A stretch of 64,000 nucleotides of DNA from Brachionus rotundiformis (GCA_016802295.1 JAESIW010000180.1:1181619-1245618), one strand, 5' to 3'; positions 1 through 12,893 are shown, numbered from the stretch's first letter. The notes: generated by a model from the sequence alone, not told the origin. Program-made: numbers and translations.

Positions 1-2664
1 TTAATTTAAAAATCTTGATAGATGAAGATGCTTTGGCAATCCGATTGTGCTAATATAAAAACTTAAACTTACTATCTTAATTGATTGCTTCATTAAGAAA
101 ACCCTACAATTTATATTAAGTGTAATATTTAAGTAATGATTAAAGATAGCAGGATAAAAACGGCTGTGATATGATACCTTTAGAAATCATCGCAAATCAA
201 AGATAGAATATAATTAAGATCTTTAAAAAGGCTTTTTGCTTTATAATTTATATAATTCTCCATAAAATAGAATTACAAAAATCCTGGAGCTAAGACTGTG
301 AAATGAAAAGGTTAAATTCTAGTCATTTCAATATAATAAATCAATTTTTATACTTATTTTGACATTTAAGAAAATTTAATTAAGCATAAAATCGATTATT
401 TTCTAAATTTTGTGTCCGAATATTGCAGTATAAAATCTAAATACGAATACTTAAATAAGAATTTAAAATATAAAAAAAATTTTATTACATATTCTTTTAT
501 TTGAATTAAAATTCTGTAATAATTGATTTTTTTTAATTCTTATAATAATAATAAAATAAATCAAAATGCTTAAAAACTTAGATCTATTCTGTAGACAAAA
601 AAGAATTCATGAGGCTAATTGCTTCCTTTCCAGAAAATGAAATACCGCGCCAATAATTGATCTAGGAAATTAATTTTTACTGAAAATAAAAATTTAATAT
701 TCTAATTACTATTAATCAAACTTAAAAAAAAATCTAATCATTAACTAGTTATTATAGTGATAAAATTCTCAAAAGCAGAATTACCATTCCTCTAATGCCT
801 TTCACCAGCTATTTTCTACAATAAAAAATTTTAGCTACATTAACACAAATAAATATTACTTAATGGAGGAAATTTCAACTTTTATAATCACTAATTATTA
901 TTAGATAAGGTTTTATCTTCTTCTTCTTTCTTCTTTTTAGAAATGGGGCTCTTGGTTAAACACACTTTAAATTATCTAAATTGATATTTTTTTGTTTCAA
1001 AGTGAAATTTAAAAGCGCCTTGGCCAGATTTATTAATTCTCTAAATTGAAATGATTGAAAAACTAAAATAAAAATTGTTCTATTAAACAAAAATAATCAT
1101 TTTTAAAATATATAAAGCAAATTTTCAATTAAAATATATCGCTATTTAATTAGATTATTATGCCAATTAAAAAAAAACTTTTTTTTTTTTGAACATTTTT
1201 TGTAACATACAAGGTAAAAGCTATTTAATTAAATTCCTTGTTAAAATAATTCGCTCGAAAAGCTCTGAAACTGCCATATTATTAAAATAATAAAAACTTG
1301 ATACTGATTCTTTGACTTGATTGCAAAAACATTTATTTATTATTTTTGGGAAACTTTTAAACATTCGACTAAAATTGATTGAAATAATTAATAATGAGGA
1401 AAAAGCTTATGTAACTTTCCTATTAATCCTAATCAGACAGAAGACTTTAGAATTTAATTAAAAAATCATGATAAAAGTAATTTTGAACTAAAAATTTTGA
1501 CTACCCAAAGCATATTTTGCCTCATCAAAATTTTGGTATTATTTCATTAAGAATATGTCATCAGTATTTTAAACACGTATATAAAAAATCTTTTAGATCG
1601 GATTCTATTCTTTCAACTTATCAATATATTGTTTTATATTATTTTCTTGTTTACTTTAAATTACACTATTTATAGCCTAAATAATGATTTTATATTGTTT
1701 ATTTAGCTCTATTTGATAGGGTATTTTATCTTACAATTTGGTTAATTAGATCAACAAAGAAGCTTAATTTAAAAAAATTAAAAGACTTAAAAAAATTTCA
1801 AACAATAGTATTATTGATAAGGGATTCGAAATTAAAATATCCAGATTATTTAGAATTGGAATTAATTTATCTATGGGACTTAAGAAAAATTAGTTTACTA
1901 ATTGTTTTTGAATTAAATGAGAATGATTTTTTTAATTTTCCTAAATTTAATCAGCTTCTGCAAGGGATAAATTTATTTTGGCATTATTTCTAAAATTTTG
2001 GAAATATGGCATATTCATTGTCTCTTTTATTAAGACATGATCTGATTAAAGATAAAGTCTCGTTAGGAGATCATGTCTAATCAGTTCAAACATACAAAAA
2101 TGAGAATTATTTTTTTTATAATCGTTCATTTTTTTTATGATTTAAAAGAGTCTCTATACTTTTGAATAACAGAACTGTTTTATATTAAAGAACTATTATA
2201 GTAATTGTAGGAAAAAATTAGTAAAAAATGTCACTAACAAGGTAAAAATATAATTAAAATGATTAAAAAATTCCTTTTGAATAAAAATATAAGATAAAAA
2301 CAAAAATTTTTTTTGGTAAAGCATTCAATTAATAAAAACCTTTAGGTTTCTTAGCAGCATTACATTTTGGACAATTTTTGTTCACCTGACTTTGAGTCTC
2401 CCAGACACGGATTATCGGTTGAAAATTATTTAAAAAATAAAAATAATAAAAAACTAAAAAGTTTTGAAATTTAATTTTTATAATAAATAGTTAGATTTCG
2501 AATTACGAACAAAAAAATACTTTTGTTAAATTGATTCCGATAAAAATTTTCTTTTTATAAATTTAATTTAATAATAATAATGCTCGTGTTAGGTTAAATA
2601 ATTTAAAATAAAAAAAAAAACTTTTGAAATATTTCATTTAAAATAATTTGGAAAAAATTAAAAA
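1..2664. other. Gene-poor A+T-rich flank
   Basis: I see no convincing coding exon, tRNA or known repeat here. The one notable structure is an 11-bp perfect inverted repeat (AGACATGATCT at 2033-2043 and its complement at 2068-2078) around a 24-nt loop. Confidence 0.5.
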
Positions 2665-3172
2665 ATGGAAAAATTTGCCAGCAAAGTCCAACAAGAAATT
2701 GACGCCATTGATCGAGAGTACCTGAGAAAAATTCAGGTAATATTTTGTTTACTTGAAAAAAAAAATAAATTAATAAATAAAATCAGGGAAATATGTTCAG
2801 ATGTAATGCTAAATGTTGCGATAATTCTAACATTTCCCAAGCCGAATTGGAGCGATGCTTGGAAACATGTTCGAATCCTGCCGTAAAGGCTCAGCAGTTC
2901 ATGAACCAGCAAATGCAAGAAATTCAAGTATAAATAAATTCAATGGTTTAATAATTAAATTTTATCTATAAATTTGCCAGGACAGAGTCCAGCGATGTCT
3001 AATGAGCTGTGCTGATGAAATTAAAGACAAAGGTATCTTCAGCAAGAGTGAAGATCTTATCAATTCGACAGAAATGAAGAACTGCAGTGCTAAATGTGAG
3101 GATGAAATGCTCAAAATACTTCCAAATTATACCACAAAAATGAGGGATTGGTTAAGCCAAGTTAATATGTAA
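2665..3172 (+). CDS. FAM136A: FAM136A-like mitochondrial protein
   Basis: Three exons, 2665-2736, 2787-2927 and 2981-3172, encode 134 residues; introns are 50 and 53 nt with GT-AG ends. The product matches the FAM136A (DUF842) family, whose human member has 138 residues and is a mitochondrial intermembrane-space protein of poorly defined role. Visible hallmarks are four C-x3-C pairs (FRCNAKC, RCLETC, RCLMSC, NCSAKC), the twin-Cys pattern expected of an intermembrane-space protein, and the junction EIQ/DRVQRC, which aligns with the human EKFQDRLARC region. The ATG at 2665 is the first in frame and gives the family length. Without splicing the frame runs into the intron and stops at 2886. The GET1 gene starts 154 bp downstream on the same strand. 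Confidence 0.9.
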
Positions 3173-3326
3173 TAAAAATTACAAAAAATAATAATTCTTT
3201 TTATTCTTTTATTCAGATTTAAAAATTAAATTAAGAAAAAAAATAAAAGACATTTAAATTTGCATCGTGTATGCATTTATTATTGAGGATTTAATTTAAA
3301 AAAAAATTTTTTAAAAATAATGAAAA

Positions 3327-3887
3327 ATGGAAATTAATTACTGGGCTGTATTTTTTTCACTAGCTATCAATTTATTGAAACGATATTCATCGAAAGTGTG
3401 CTCGTTGATTCTTTTAAGGTTCTATGTCAAAGAAACACCTGAAATAGCCGAGCACAGAAATCAACTTAAAGCTCTTAGAGAAGAAAAGTCCTCTATAAAT
3501 CCCATGGATCATTTTGCCAAATACGCTTTGGTTGACCGAAAGATAAACAAATTGGTAGATAAACTCAAAGAAAACAAGAACTCAATGCAAACGGAACGAA
3601 TGAAAATTATGATGTATATAAATGTTGTGTTAACTGTTTTGACAATTTTACTATCTCTGTTATTAATATGGTCGAATTATTCCAAGCCAGTGATTGATTT
3701 TTCGGATCTATTAGACAAGTCTAATTTGAGCGAGAGGAATATATTTTTTCCACTTAACAAAATGCTTGCGTTTCCAAATATAAATGGAAATAACTCAATT
3801 GGTGTGACTGCATGGTTGCTTATTGCCAATCGTTTCATTGATATTGTCTTGAATAAATTTAATTCTATTAAGCTTTCTAATGATTGA
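3327..3887 (+). CDS. GET1: GET1/WRB, ER receptor subunit for tail-anchored proteins
   Basis: A single exon of 186 residues. GET1 (vertebrate WRB) pairs with CAML/GET2 in the ER membrane to receive tail-anchored proteins from the ATPase GET3/TRC40. The layout is typical: membrane segment at about 5-30, cytosolic coiled coil at about 38-90 with the family-like stretch MDHFAKYALVDRKINKLVDK, then membrane segments at about 96-116 and 156-176 (ITAWLL-type region, here VTAWLLIANRF). Human WRB has 174 residues. The ATG at 3327 begins with MEINYWAVFF. An overlapping upstream ATG at 3320 opens a five-codon frame ending at 3337, which could lower translation. FAM136A ends 154 bp upstream on the same strand. 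Confidence 0.9.
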   Translation: MEINYWAVFFSLAINLLKRYSSKVCSLILLRFYVKETPEIAEHRNQLKALREEKSSINPMDHFAKYALVDRKINKLVDKLKENKNSMQTERMKIMMYINVVLTVLTILLSLLLIWSNYSKPVIDFSDLLDKSNLSERNIFFPLNKMLAFPNINGNNSIGVTAWLLIANRFIDIVLNKFNSIKLSND

Positions 3888-5914
3888 TATTGATTTAAAT
3901 TTAGATTGTTTATTTGCTTTTGTTTATTTGTTTTAAAAATTTTAAAATTTAAATAATTTAAACTTTTATTAAAGGAAAAAAATTCAATTCTAACAAGACT
4001 TGTAATAAGATGATCTAATACTAATGATCATCAAATTTAAAAGAAAATTTTCTTTTTTGAAAATCTATTGACAAAATTCAATTTCTCTCGAATTAAAGTT
4101 TAATTAAACATGTAATATTTATAATTTAAGGAAATCATATCAAAAATTCTTTTTCTATGATACCTTAAAAAATTCAAGTCTAAGTAAATTTAATTATAAA
4201 ATTATAAAAATGTATACCCTTCATAGTAAAAGACCAAAAATAAGTTTCTTGTTAAGAACGATGCAATCTCACATCAAGGTCTTCAATTGCATTTTCATAT
4301 TTTTTAACTACTGAGGAAACAATTAGGGGTTTTTAAAACATTAATATTCAAAAATTTATTTTATTTTCAATAGGAAAAAAATCTCTTAAATTTATTGCTT
4401 AACCAAGAATATAAAAATTAATAAGGAAAAAAAGGGCTAAAAATGCCTTTTTACAATTTAGTCTAAAATATCCATTATCATCATAAAAAAAACCTTTATT
4501 TAGTAATTAATCTTCTGGTTAAATATTGATAGTATTTGTTATTAATTATATTTTTTAAATTTCAATAATAATCGTTTAGCCTAACTGAATTAATTAGAAA
4601 ATGTGAGAAGTTTTAAATTTCATTTAACTGCTGTTACTAAGCAAGCTATCTACGTTTTGTCATGTGATGATAAAATATTTTTTTCGTAAATTACCTCTCA
4701 TTAGTTTTTATTCTAGCTAAACAAAATTTCTTGTGCCAAGTAGGTCCTTGGATAAAAAAAGCATCATTCTTGTTAACAGCAAAAAATAAAAAACTTTTCC
4801 AATTTGTGATTGCATTCTTTGCTTCTAAAGACTCAGTTTAAATGGGAGAAATTTAATCTACCGAATTTTTAGATTTCCAAAGGAAGATGAGCTGTTTTAA
4901 GAAATAAAATAAATTCTAATCTTCAATCGAACCAAATCTGAACAAATGCGATATAAAATTGTTACCAATATCTTAAATTATAAAGGCCAGTAAGTCTATT
5001 TTTTAGTTCTAACTTAGGATTGAATTTATTTGGAAAGTTCAAATAAGTAAAATATTAAAAGTATTATTAAATCATTTTATAGGTAATATATCAAAGAATA
5101 AAACAAAAAAATCCAAAATTATATTATTATTGAAATATTTATTTACCATTAGTTCTAACCTTTGATTTAAAAATTATATATTATATATTATAGGATAAGT
5201 CACCTAGAGAGAAAAAATAAGATTATTAAATTTTATTAATTAAAAGTTGCTTTTATATTTTTTTTAATAATATTAAAAGGTTATTTTTTAAAAAACTTTT
5301 CAAAACAGAATCTGAATTCAAATGCCAATGATGTTAAAAAATTTAATACATTGCTCGTGATAGTTTGAATAATTTATTTTTTACTTAAGTCCTTTAAAAT
5401 TAAAATTTGAAATTATGCTAATTAAAGTTAAATAAATGCAAAATTAGTAGTAGTAGTAGTAGTAGTAAAAATAACTGCGACTCGAGCAAGTCGAGTTAAT
5501 TGAAATGATTTTTTTTGCTTAATCACCTGGTTTATTATTTTGTCTAAAGAATTCTTTTTTTTTCTAAAATCAAGATATTTGGCTCAAAATTCCTTACTTT
5601 TGAAGCCAGACTTAAATTTTAAATTCATGTTATTTTATCATTTTTTCCCCTAAATTTAAAAAATTTTTACCCTCGTTAAGAAAATGTGGGCAACAAAAAA
5701 ATCAAATTGATCACTTTTATAAAAATTTATTTAAATTATATCTTGAAAAAATTGATGACGATTTTTAGCTAATCATCTATTTTTACATTAAATACTTGTT
5801 TGGTATTACTTGTTTTGTACAGCTTTAAGAAAATATTATAGATCCATTAAAGGAAATAAAAGCCTGAGTTTAAAAAAAAATTAACCTAAAAAAATATATC
5901 AATTATTTGGTTCA
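3888..5914. other. Intergenic region between convergent GET1 and KCTD genes
   Basis: A+T-rich DNA with no coding exon that I can support. It contains one solo LINE 3' tail (5445-5496), listed separately. Confidence 0.5.
5445..5496 (-). mobile_element. Solo LINE 3' tail (hairpin plus TAC repeat)
   Basis: On the minus strand this reads hairpin (ACTCGA, 5-nt loop, TCGAGT), then CGCAGT, then a TACTAC trinucleotide run. The same order (hairpin, GTCGCAGT, TACTA-rich run) follows the coding remnant of a LINE at 41041-41531. I infer an extremely 5'-truncated copy of the same or a related non-LTR element. The (TAG)n run covers about 5445-5466. Confidence 0.5.
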
Positions 5915-6829
5915 TTATTTGAATTCAGTTATATGCCATCTTTCGACAAGGGAGCAATTATTTGTATCTTCAAATGAACCCCGACGATCGCACACACAAG
6001 AGCTTAATAGTTTGGCATTGGTTTTCTCTGCCAAAATAGAACAAAATTGCTCTCTATTTGGCGCTGCTGACTCGAGACCAAGATAGAAATTTTCTTCCCA
6101 ATAGCCAGTTGAAATTCCGAGTTTTTTGGCAAATTGGAATACTGATTTCAGCAAGCTCATCAATTCAGGATTCGTGCTATTTCCATTTACACCACAAGGC
6201 TTACAAGAGATCATTTTTTCCTCATGCATAAATCTAAATTCGCACACAAAAGTGTCCAAATTTTTCAAATGGGCTAGCTGATTTGACAAACTTGAACTAA
6301 TTAGACAATTAATGAACTTTTTAGATCTTGGTTCTAGGCAATTTATGGTGCTTAGTATTCGAATAGAGCCAATTAGTGTCTCTAAAGTGCCTTGATGAAG
6401 TTTAGAAATTATGGTAAAATACATATCTCTGGTACCGGGACTTTCATTATTTGTTGTGGAAGCCAAAGATGTCATAGACTGGTTCAAGGATGTCCTTGAA
6501 TTGAATTTACTTGGAAAGTAGCAATCAAGATATGTGACTATTGGCTCTATTTGGTAAAAGTCAGCCTCTTGTCTTAATTGTGCATACTCGTTGAAATTAT
6601 CGGGTATGTTGAGGGTTTTGTCTCGTAGAAAATTTAGGATGTGTCTAAAAATTGGCCCATCGCGGTCTATAAAAATTCTTCTATTGGTATCTGTCGCAGT
6701 TGGTATCTGGCCACTTATCATTCGACAAAGCATCGAGTCCGGATAACTCAATATGGTGCTTCGCGATGTGGTATAATTAAAACCACCAACATTTAACTCA
6801 ATTATCTCATTTTGATCATTTGGCTTCAT
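5915..6829 (-). CDS. KCTD-family BTB/POZ protein (KCTD6/21-like)
   Basis: Intronless gene of 304 residues starting at an ATG (6829). Residues 9-105 form a T1-type BTB domain: LNVGGFNYTTS, YPDSML, FIDRDGPIFRHILNFLRD and QEADFYQIEPI are all diagnostic of KCTD proteins, closest by eye to the KCTD6/KCTD21/KCTD11 group. KCTD proteins form oligomers and usually act as substrate adaptors for CUL3 ubiquitin ligases. The C-terminal 170 residues, with several cysteines (SSCVCDRRGSF near the end) and a final ERWHITEFK, are a family-specific region I cannot assign more narrowly. The gene is convergent with GET1, 2 kb away. Confidence 0.82.
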   Translation of the reverse strand: MKPNDQNEIIELNVGGFNYTTSRSTILSYPDSMLCRMISGQIPTATDTNRRIFIDRDGPIFRHILNFLRDKTLNIPDNFNEYAQLRQEADFYQIEPIVTYLDCYFPSKFNSRTSLNQSMTSLASTTNNESPGTRDMYFTIISKLHQGTLETLIGSIRILSTINCLEPRSKKFINCLISSSLSNQLAHLKNLDTFVCEFRFMHEEKMISCKPCGVNGNSTNPELMSLLKSVFQFAKKLGISTGYWEENFYLGLESAAPNREQFCSILAEKTNAKLLSSCVCDRRGSFEDTNNCSLVERWHITEFK

Positions 6830-9800
6830 TTTTCATAAATTTCTAAACTGAAGCTTTTTCAAATGTTTAGTAAAATTTTATTCTAAAATTTTTTTTTTGT
6901 AATAAATGTCGAAGCCCTAAAGTTATTTTCTTTTATTTTGACTTTAAAATCCAGTTTGTATATGATAACATTAGATTGCTTCTTTTACCAAATTTGAGTT
7001 TATTTTTCCAATTATTTTAATTTAGCTAGTCTGGAGAAAAATTTTATTTTTATCTCTTGTCCAGACTAAATGTAAAACTCACTCAAGGTAAACTAGTTTA
7101 AATATTAATTATTATTGTATAACAACAAGTAAAATAAAAGCCAAAAAAATAAACAAAACAAAACTATGAAATTTTCCAAAACCCATCTTTATTTATAATA
7201 AATTTGACTGAGTAATTTAACTTGGAATAAAAAAATAAACTATTAAGCAACTTTTAAGGTAAAAATTTATGATATTATTCATCATTAGAAGATAAGCAAC
7301 TGGCCATTAAAACAGATCGATTGTGAGTTTGTGTTCGATCTAATGCTATCCATTTGTTTGCGCAATTTTTTTGGCTAAAAAATTTTCTCTGGGCTGAATT
7401 TTCCGCTTTTTTTGGTTGAGCTTTTATTCAAACAACAGACCAAGAGGATTAATTAATTTTCTCTCGTTCTTTGCTTTATCCCCATTAATTAAGTTTTAAA
7501 TTAAGATTTGAAAATTAAATTACAAGTATGCTCAAGCAATCAATGCAATTTCTGCTTTATTTTAAAAAACTTATAAGTTAAGAACTTATGTTCATTGCTA
7601 AGCAGATTCGTATTACTGGCCTTAAATTGGTTCTAGTTGCGTTAATTTTCTTGTTCATCTTTCGTATCTAAAATAGCTTAAATAGTTGCTTAATGAGCCT
7701 TAGTTTCCTAATATTAACAACAAATTTAAAAAACAATTTATTTTATTTTTTAATCATATTTCGATTAGACAAAAATTCTATCTATAAATATTATTAGTTC
7801 TATAAAAAATATAAATTATATAATTTTGTTTTGATTAAGTTTTTTTGCCATCAAACCTTGACTTGAAAATAATTTTAGATAATAGATTTTAATTCAGTTT
7901 AAATAAATGGTTTTATTTGTTTATTTTTATTTAAAAATTGATATTTAAATGGCGTAATTAGACTTGAAGAGTAATTATGGTTCTAGAGGATAATTAAAAT
8001 GGAATAAAGACCCGCGCTCGATATTTATCTTATCACTAATCAACAACGATTGTCCGATGAGCTAGAACTTAAGATAGAAGCAACTTGGAAATTGCTCTTT
8101 ATGCCTAATAAATTGATATTGTCACTACAATTTTTATGTAATTTTAATTAAAAATAACAAAAACTTAATTGCCTACGAAAATCAATATTTCCCTACGTAC
8201 CCAATGTAAAATACATTTAGATAAGAATGCGCAATTTTTTTCCCCAATTTAAACTTATAATAAACACCAAACATCACAAGCTCACATAAACGACCTAGAG
8301 CCTATTAATTTTGATCAAATTATAAAAAAAAAATGTTGTGATTACATCATATTTTTTGAAATAAAAAATAATTTAAATTTGACTAAATGCAAAATTATTG
8401 ATTTTTTTTCAGTTTTGTTCTCTCTAGTTGGTTGTTTAGCTGTTCTAAAAATTCCAAAGCAAATTTTATTTTGTCTCTAATTTGACATATAGAAAAGAAA
8501 AAAACATTTTTGACAGCTCTTCCAGGCCTGGTTAAATTTCTATTCCAATAAACTAAAATTTAAGCTGCTGTAGATTTTTATTTTTATTTTTTATTATTAT
8601 TATTTTTTGATCGAGTCTAGATTTAAAAATTAACTTTTATAAGTCGATTAATAACAAATCGAATGTGTATAAACAAGATTACATAATTTGGCCCTGAGCG
8701 TCTTAATGTTGTCTATTAGAAAAAGGCCCCAAAGAAACTGATATTTAGGAAAAAACAGCTAGAGCTTAATTAAGAACATATAAACTTGGTTAAGTAATTA
8801 AACATAAGGATTTCAAGAGCATATATTTAAAATTAGATTATGGCTTGAAAGAAACTAAGCTGAGATAAACGAAGAACAAGAAAAGTGTATTCAATCTAAA
8901 TCTAAATTCAATAACTATAAATTTGATTAGTTATGTAATTACTTATTTTATTAAAACTAAATTATGAATGTGAATTTCCTAGTAAGATTAAAGACTGCAT
9001 GCAAATTTCTAGTTTGACAGGAACAGGTTTGCCAGACCTACATTCATTAGCAACCAGTTTACATTATGATGATGTAACCAAGGCTTTATCTTGGTCCAAT
9101 TTAACAAAATTCTGTCTAAAATTTTTCCATCTCATACCCATCTCTGCGCCAGCTTTTATTTAAAACTTAAATTTAAAATTTAATTACTATCTTTCTAGCT
9201 AAATTTTGAAATCATTTCTGGTTTGGAAACAAACCAGCAGAGCATAAAAATAGTCTCAAATTTGATTAATTTTAATTAATTTTGTACCAATGCTGTTTTT
9301 GTGAAAATCCAGTTCAAAACCTTGTTGGAGTTGGTAGTCACGCACTAAAAAAATACTTAAATAATTTAGCTTTTAATGAAGCATAACACCCTTGATTTAG
9401 ATGATTATTTACTAGGCTATCTTTTATTATTTTAAATTAAATTAAATAAAGTTTTTTAATGTTGGTTTGCATCGTGTTTTTGGGAAATTCTCCAAAAGAA
9501 AGAAAAATTCAAATAGGAATTTCCTCTTTTTTATCATATTAAGAAATTCTTTTATTGAAAAAGATAAAAATTTTGCGAAATATTTTATCCTATGAATTTA
9601 TTAGATACAGTAATTTTTTTCAAATAAATGAAATCTAACTCGAATTTTAAAATTAAAGTAAAAATACTGAAAATTAGAACACTCAAGATAACAAAAATCT
9701 TCTGTGCACTTATCCAAAAGATACATCCAAGCTTACTGCATCTTTCAGCAAAATACACAATTATTTTGCCAAAGCCTAGCTGTGATACCAAAGCGATCAT

Positions 9801-12659
9801 GTTTTATGTCTTCGTAGCTTTAAAAATCTCTATGCCAAATAGAGATTCATTTAAAACAGATTTTATAAGCATAATTTATAGCTTTTTGGTAGCAATAAAA
9901 AAAAACTTAATTCAAAAAAAATATAAATACTGAGAATGTTTTCGATCACTAATTAATTAATTGAGAATAAAATATCATACTATTTCGGTTTAATTTAACT
10001 TTAAGTAAATAAAAATTTGAAATTACATCTAAAAATCTTTTCTTTAATTTTGTTTTTTTTTAATTTCATTTTTTTTTGCAAAATAATTAATGAAATTTAA
10101 AAATCAAACAAACCTGTGTCATATTTACAATTGAGAATTTCGATTAAAAAAAATATATATATCAAGGTTTATAGCTTAAAACATTTATTTCTTTATTGCA
10201 GCTTAATTTTTATCATTGAGTATTCTTCTATCCGGCTCAATTCTATTATCTAGTTTAATTTCAATAAATTGCGTAATGATATAAACAAATTAAAATCAAG
10301 TTAGCTTTTTTTAAAAAGGAATGAAAGTTGTTGATTTTGAAATAAACTTGAGTTGATTTCCTTCGTAAGGCATTCAAGTTTAAAATCTAGGCTTATTTTT
10401 ATCCTAACCAAGAATGTTTTCTTGATAGATATTGGCAGAAATATTAATAAAAATAATTAATATTGAAAACAAAATAATATCTGTTTAAGAGATTTCCTAT
10501 TAGTGGGGATTATGTAATTCAGTTTTGTTATTGAGATAGCGTTAAGTGAGATCGTAGAAGTTCTCCTTCTCTCCACAAGATAGCTTCTAATCGTTTCAAA
10601 TCAATTAAATATCTATTTGGCCATTTTGCTTAAATTAAAAGATATTATCGAGTTGGATTTCAGCTTTTCAATCGAATGCTTTAACTCTGATCCTTTTAGA
10701 TAGATCCATTAGAATACAAATAATTTTATACTTTATAGGAAATTTTCAGATGATTTTTCTTGTAAAATGCTCTCATTTTCAAGATAAAATCAAAATTAAC
10801 CTCTACTTACTCAAATAAATAACTAATAAATTAAGAATCGCGGCATGGCGCCCTCAGTACCGCTTTATCTACACTCCTACAGCAAAAATTATTCATTTCT
10901 ACATTAAAAAGGTTCTGAGTTGAGAATTTCCAAGAGCCAAAATTAGGTAAATATCTACATATATGTTTTTTTAAGAATTGGCTCGTGAGTTTTGGGTGAA
11001 TTGAACGATAAGCCATCATGATTAAAAACTTGTTATTGATGACTAGAATTTATTAAAGGATAATACAAGATTTACATATATTTTTGAATAAGATATATAG
11101 ATATAAAAAATAATTCATTACAATGCTAAGTATCTGTCAAAATACAGTGTTAATAAATAATAAATACACGAGTTGGTTGGTTTTTTGAGCGGCAAAGCTC
11201 TATAGCAAATAGAGATTACGCTTTGAAATTTTATTAGAGAAAATTTTATAAAGAAAATTGTGTACGACGGTCAAAAGCTGTTCTTTTACCCAACAAAATT
11301 AATAATTTAATTAATTATTGATTGAAAAATTTTATGCAATATGAGAATTTATATCCAAGAGTTTGTTTTTTTTTGTCCAAACTAATATGATAAATAATGA
11401 TTTAATAATAATAATTTCGTTTATTCTTATTATTTTTATTTTAAAAAATTTTTTTAATTCAAGCTCAAATATCAAAATGAAATTAACACCAAAATATAAA
11501 TATCTATTGTTAAATTAAATAAAATATATAGTATAAAATTGAAATTACTTTAACAAATAAAAATTATCAAAGAAGATATAATTTTGAATCAAATAAAATC
11601 TATGAAAAATTTTTTTTTCAAAAATGCAGTTTTTAGTCAACATGAAGTTGACCGTGAAATATCGTGGAAATTGTATTTAAAAGATAGTTAGTAGAATTTT
11701 CAAGAAATTGAATATTGGAACATTGGCCTAATTAGCAACACATAATTTGTCCTTGAGAAAGATATTGCTGAAATAGAGAAGGTTCCAAAAAGAGGGACCA
11801 AGATAATATCTTTACCTCGAAAATGACCAAAAGACTTGAGTGGTTAAACTTATCAGTTCTATGTTTGATAGATTTTTCAATTTAAAGGTAAGTCAACAGT
11901 GCCATTGTCATAAAGACCGATTAACACTCCATTTATTTAAAAATAAATTTTTTATAAACTTATTTTAAAAAGTAAAACATTAATTAAATTTTTTGAATTT
12001 TTTTTACAAAATCTGAGAAAATCTAGTTAATATTATTGAAAAATTGAATGCAAAAAAATTGCAAAAAAAAAGCCAAATTGGTAATATCGGTATCAGTCTC
12101 AAAAATCAAAAATGATTTTTCGTTATAGATATATTGTTAAGCAAAAAGTATATTACTTTTTTGCTTAAAAAATCTTTTAAATTTTAAGATTGTAAATATT
12201 TCTGCAGAGTAAAATAGTTTTTTAATAAATTTTGATAAGATTTACAAATTATCTATAAGCGATAAGATTAATTTTGAGTGCAGTTTGAAAGATCTTCGAT
12301 TAGGTTTTTACTATACTGTAATTTAATTTATGAAATAAGTGATTTTGTGTGACAATAAAAAACTTATTAATTTGATTAGCTAATTTGAAGATTTTCAGAT
12401 TTATTTTATTTACAGAAAATGATACTTGGTTTTGTGGAATTCGGTACAGTGACACAGAAAAAAATATTAAAAATCTTGTCTATGTCTTCGAGAACTGCAA
12501 AAATAAGAAGTAAAAAAATGTTACTATAGTGCATTTAGAATAGATTGTGTACATAATTAGCAGACTCTGACAGTTGGTGCAAGCACCAAAGTTACACCAT
12601 GTTTCATTTAACCAATTTTTAACTTTTAGAAAAATGATTAACTGTTTTTATTAGTTAAT
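6830..12659. other. Gene-desert stretch
   Basis: Almost 6 kb of A+T-rich DNA. Two ORFs with ATG starts (9628-9933 plus, 10831-11019 minus) show no recognisable domain and biased, low-complexity composition, so I do not call them. Small inverted repeats are present at 7313-7340, 9825-9847, 11193-11225 and 12574-12589. The block at about 10838-10890 is more G+C-rich than its surroundings, with no assignment. Confidence 0.45.
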
Positions 12660-12893
12660 ACAGAAAGTCCACTGAATCTATTGCTAAGCCCAGTGAACTT
12701 TTGGTTAAAATTACTTCCTTTTGATCAAAAATATACATAATTTTGGCATATTTAATCGAGTTGTTGTTAGTATCAGCAATCCATAGTAAACCATTCTTTT
12801 GGTCAATGCAGCATCCATTTGGTTCACTTAGACTTTGGACATGGATTTTCCTACATGATTTGCTCATGTCAATAAGCTTTAAACACATTGTAA
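12660..12893 (-). pseudogene. NHLRC2 fragment (duplicated, truncated)
   Basis: About 230 bp are nearly identical to part of the intact NHLRC2 gene at 17953-18193. The remnant reads KLIDMSKSCRKIH, LSEPNG and IDQKNGLLWIADTNNNSIKYAKIM, as in the parent, then loses similarity at both ends. It holds one NHL-repeat stretch and no thioredoxin part, so it cannot encode a functional NHLRC2. An ATG at its 5' end is fortuitous. Its partner is the DEG/ENaC fragment 365 bp to the right. Confidence 0.85.

Noticed and set aside
2866..2882. tRNA B-box-like string GTTCGAATCC
   Set aside because: It lies inside FAM136A exon 2 and no tRNA cloverleaf can be drawn around it.
9628..9933. ATG-started 101-residue ORF, plus strand
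   Set aside because: Lys/Ile-rich composition expected of A+T-rich noncoding DNA, no domain, and an equally long antisense ORF at 9585-9800.
10831..11019. ATG-started 62-residue ORF, minus strand, with a G+C-richer 3' end
   Set aside because: No family, no splice partners and no conserved pattern; the composition shift alone is not enough to call a gene.
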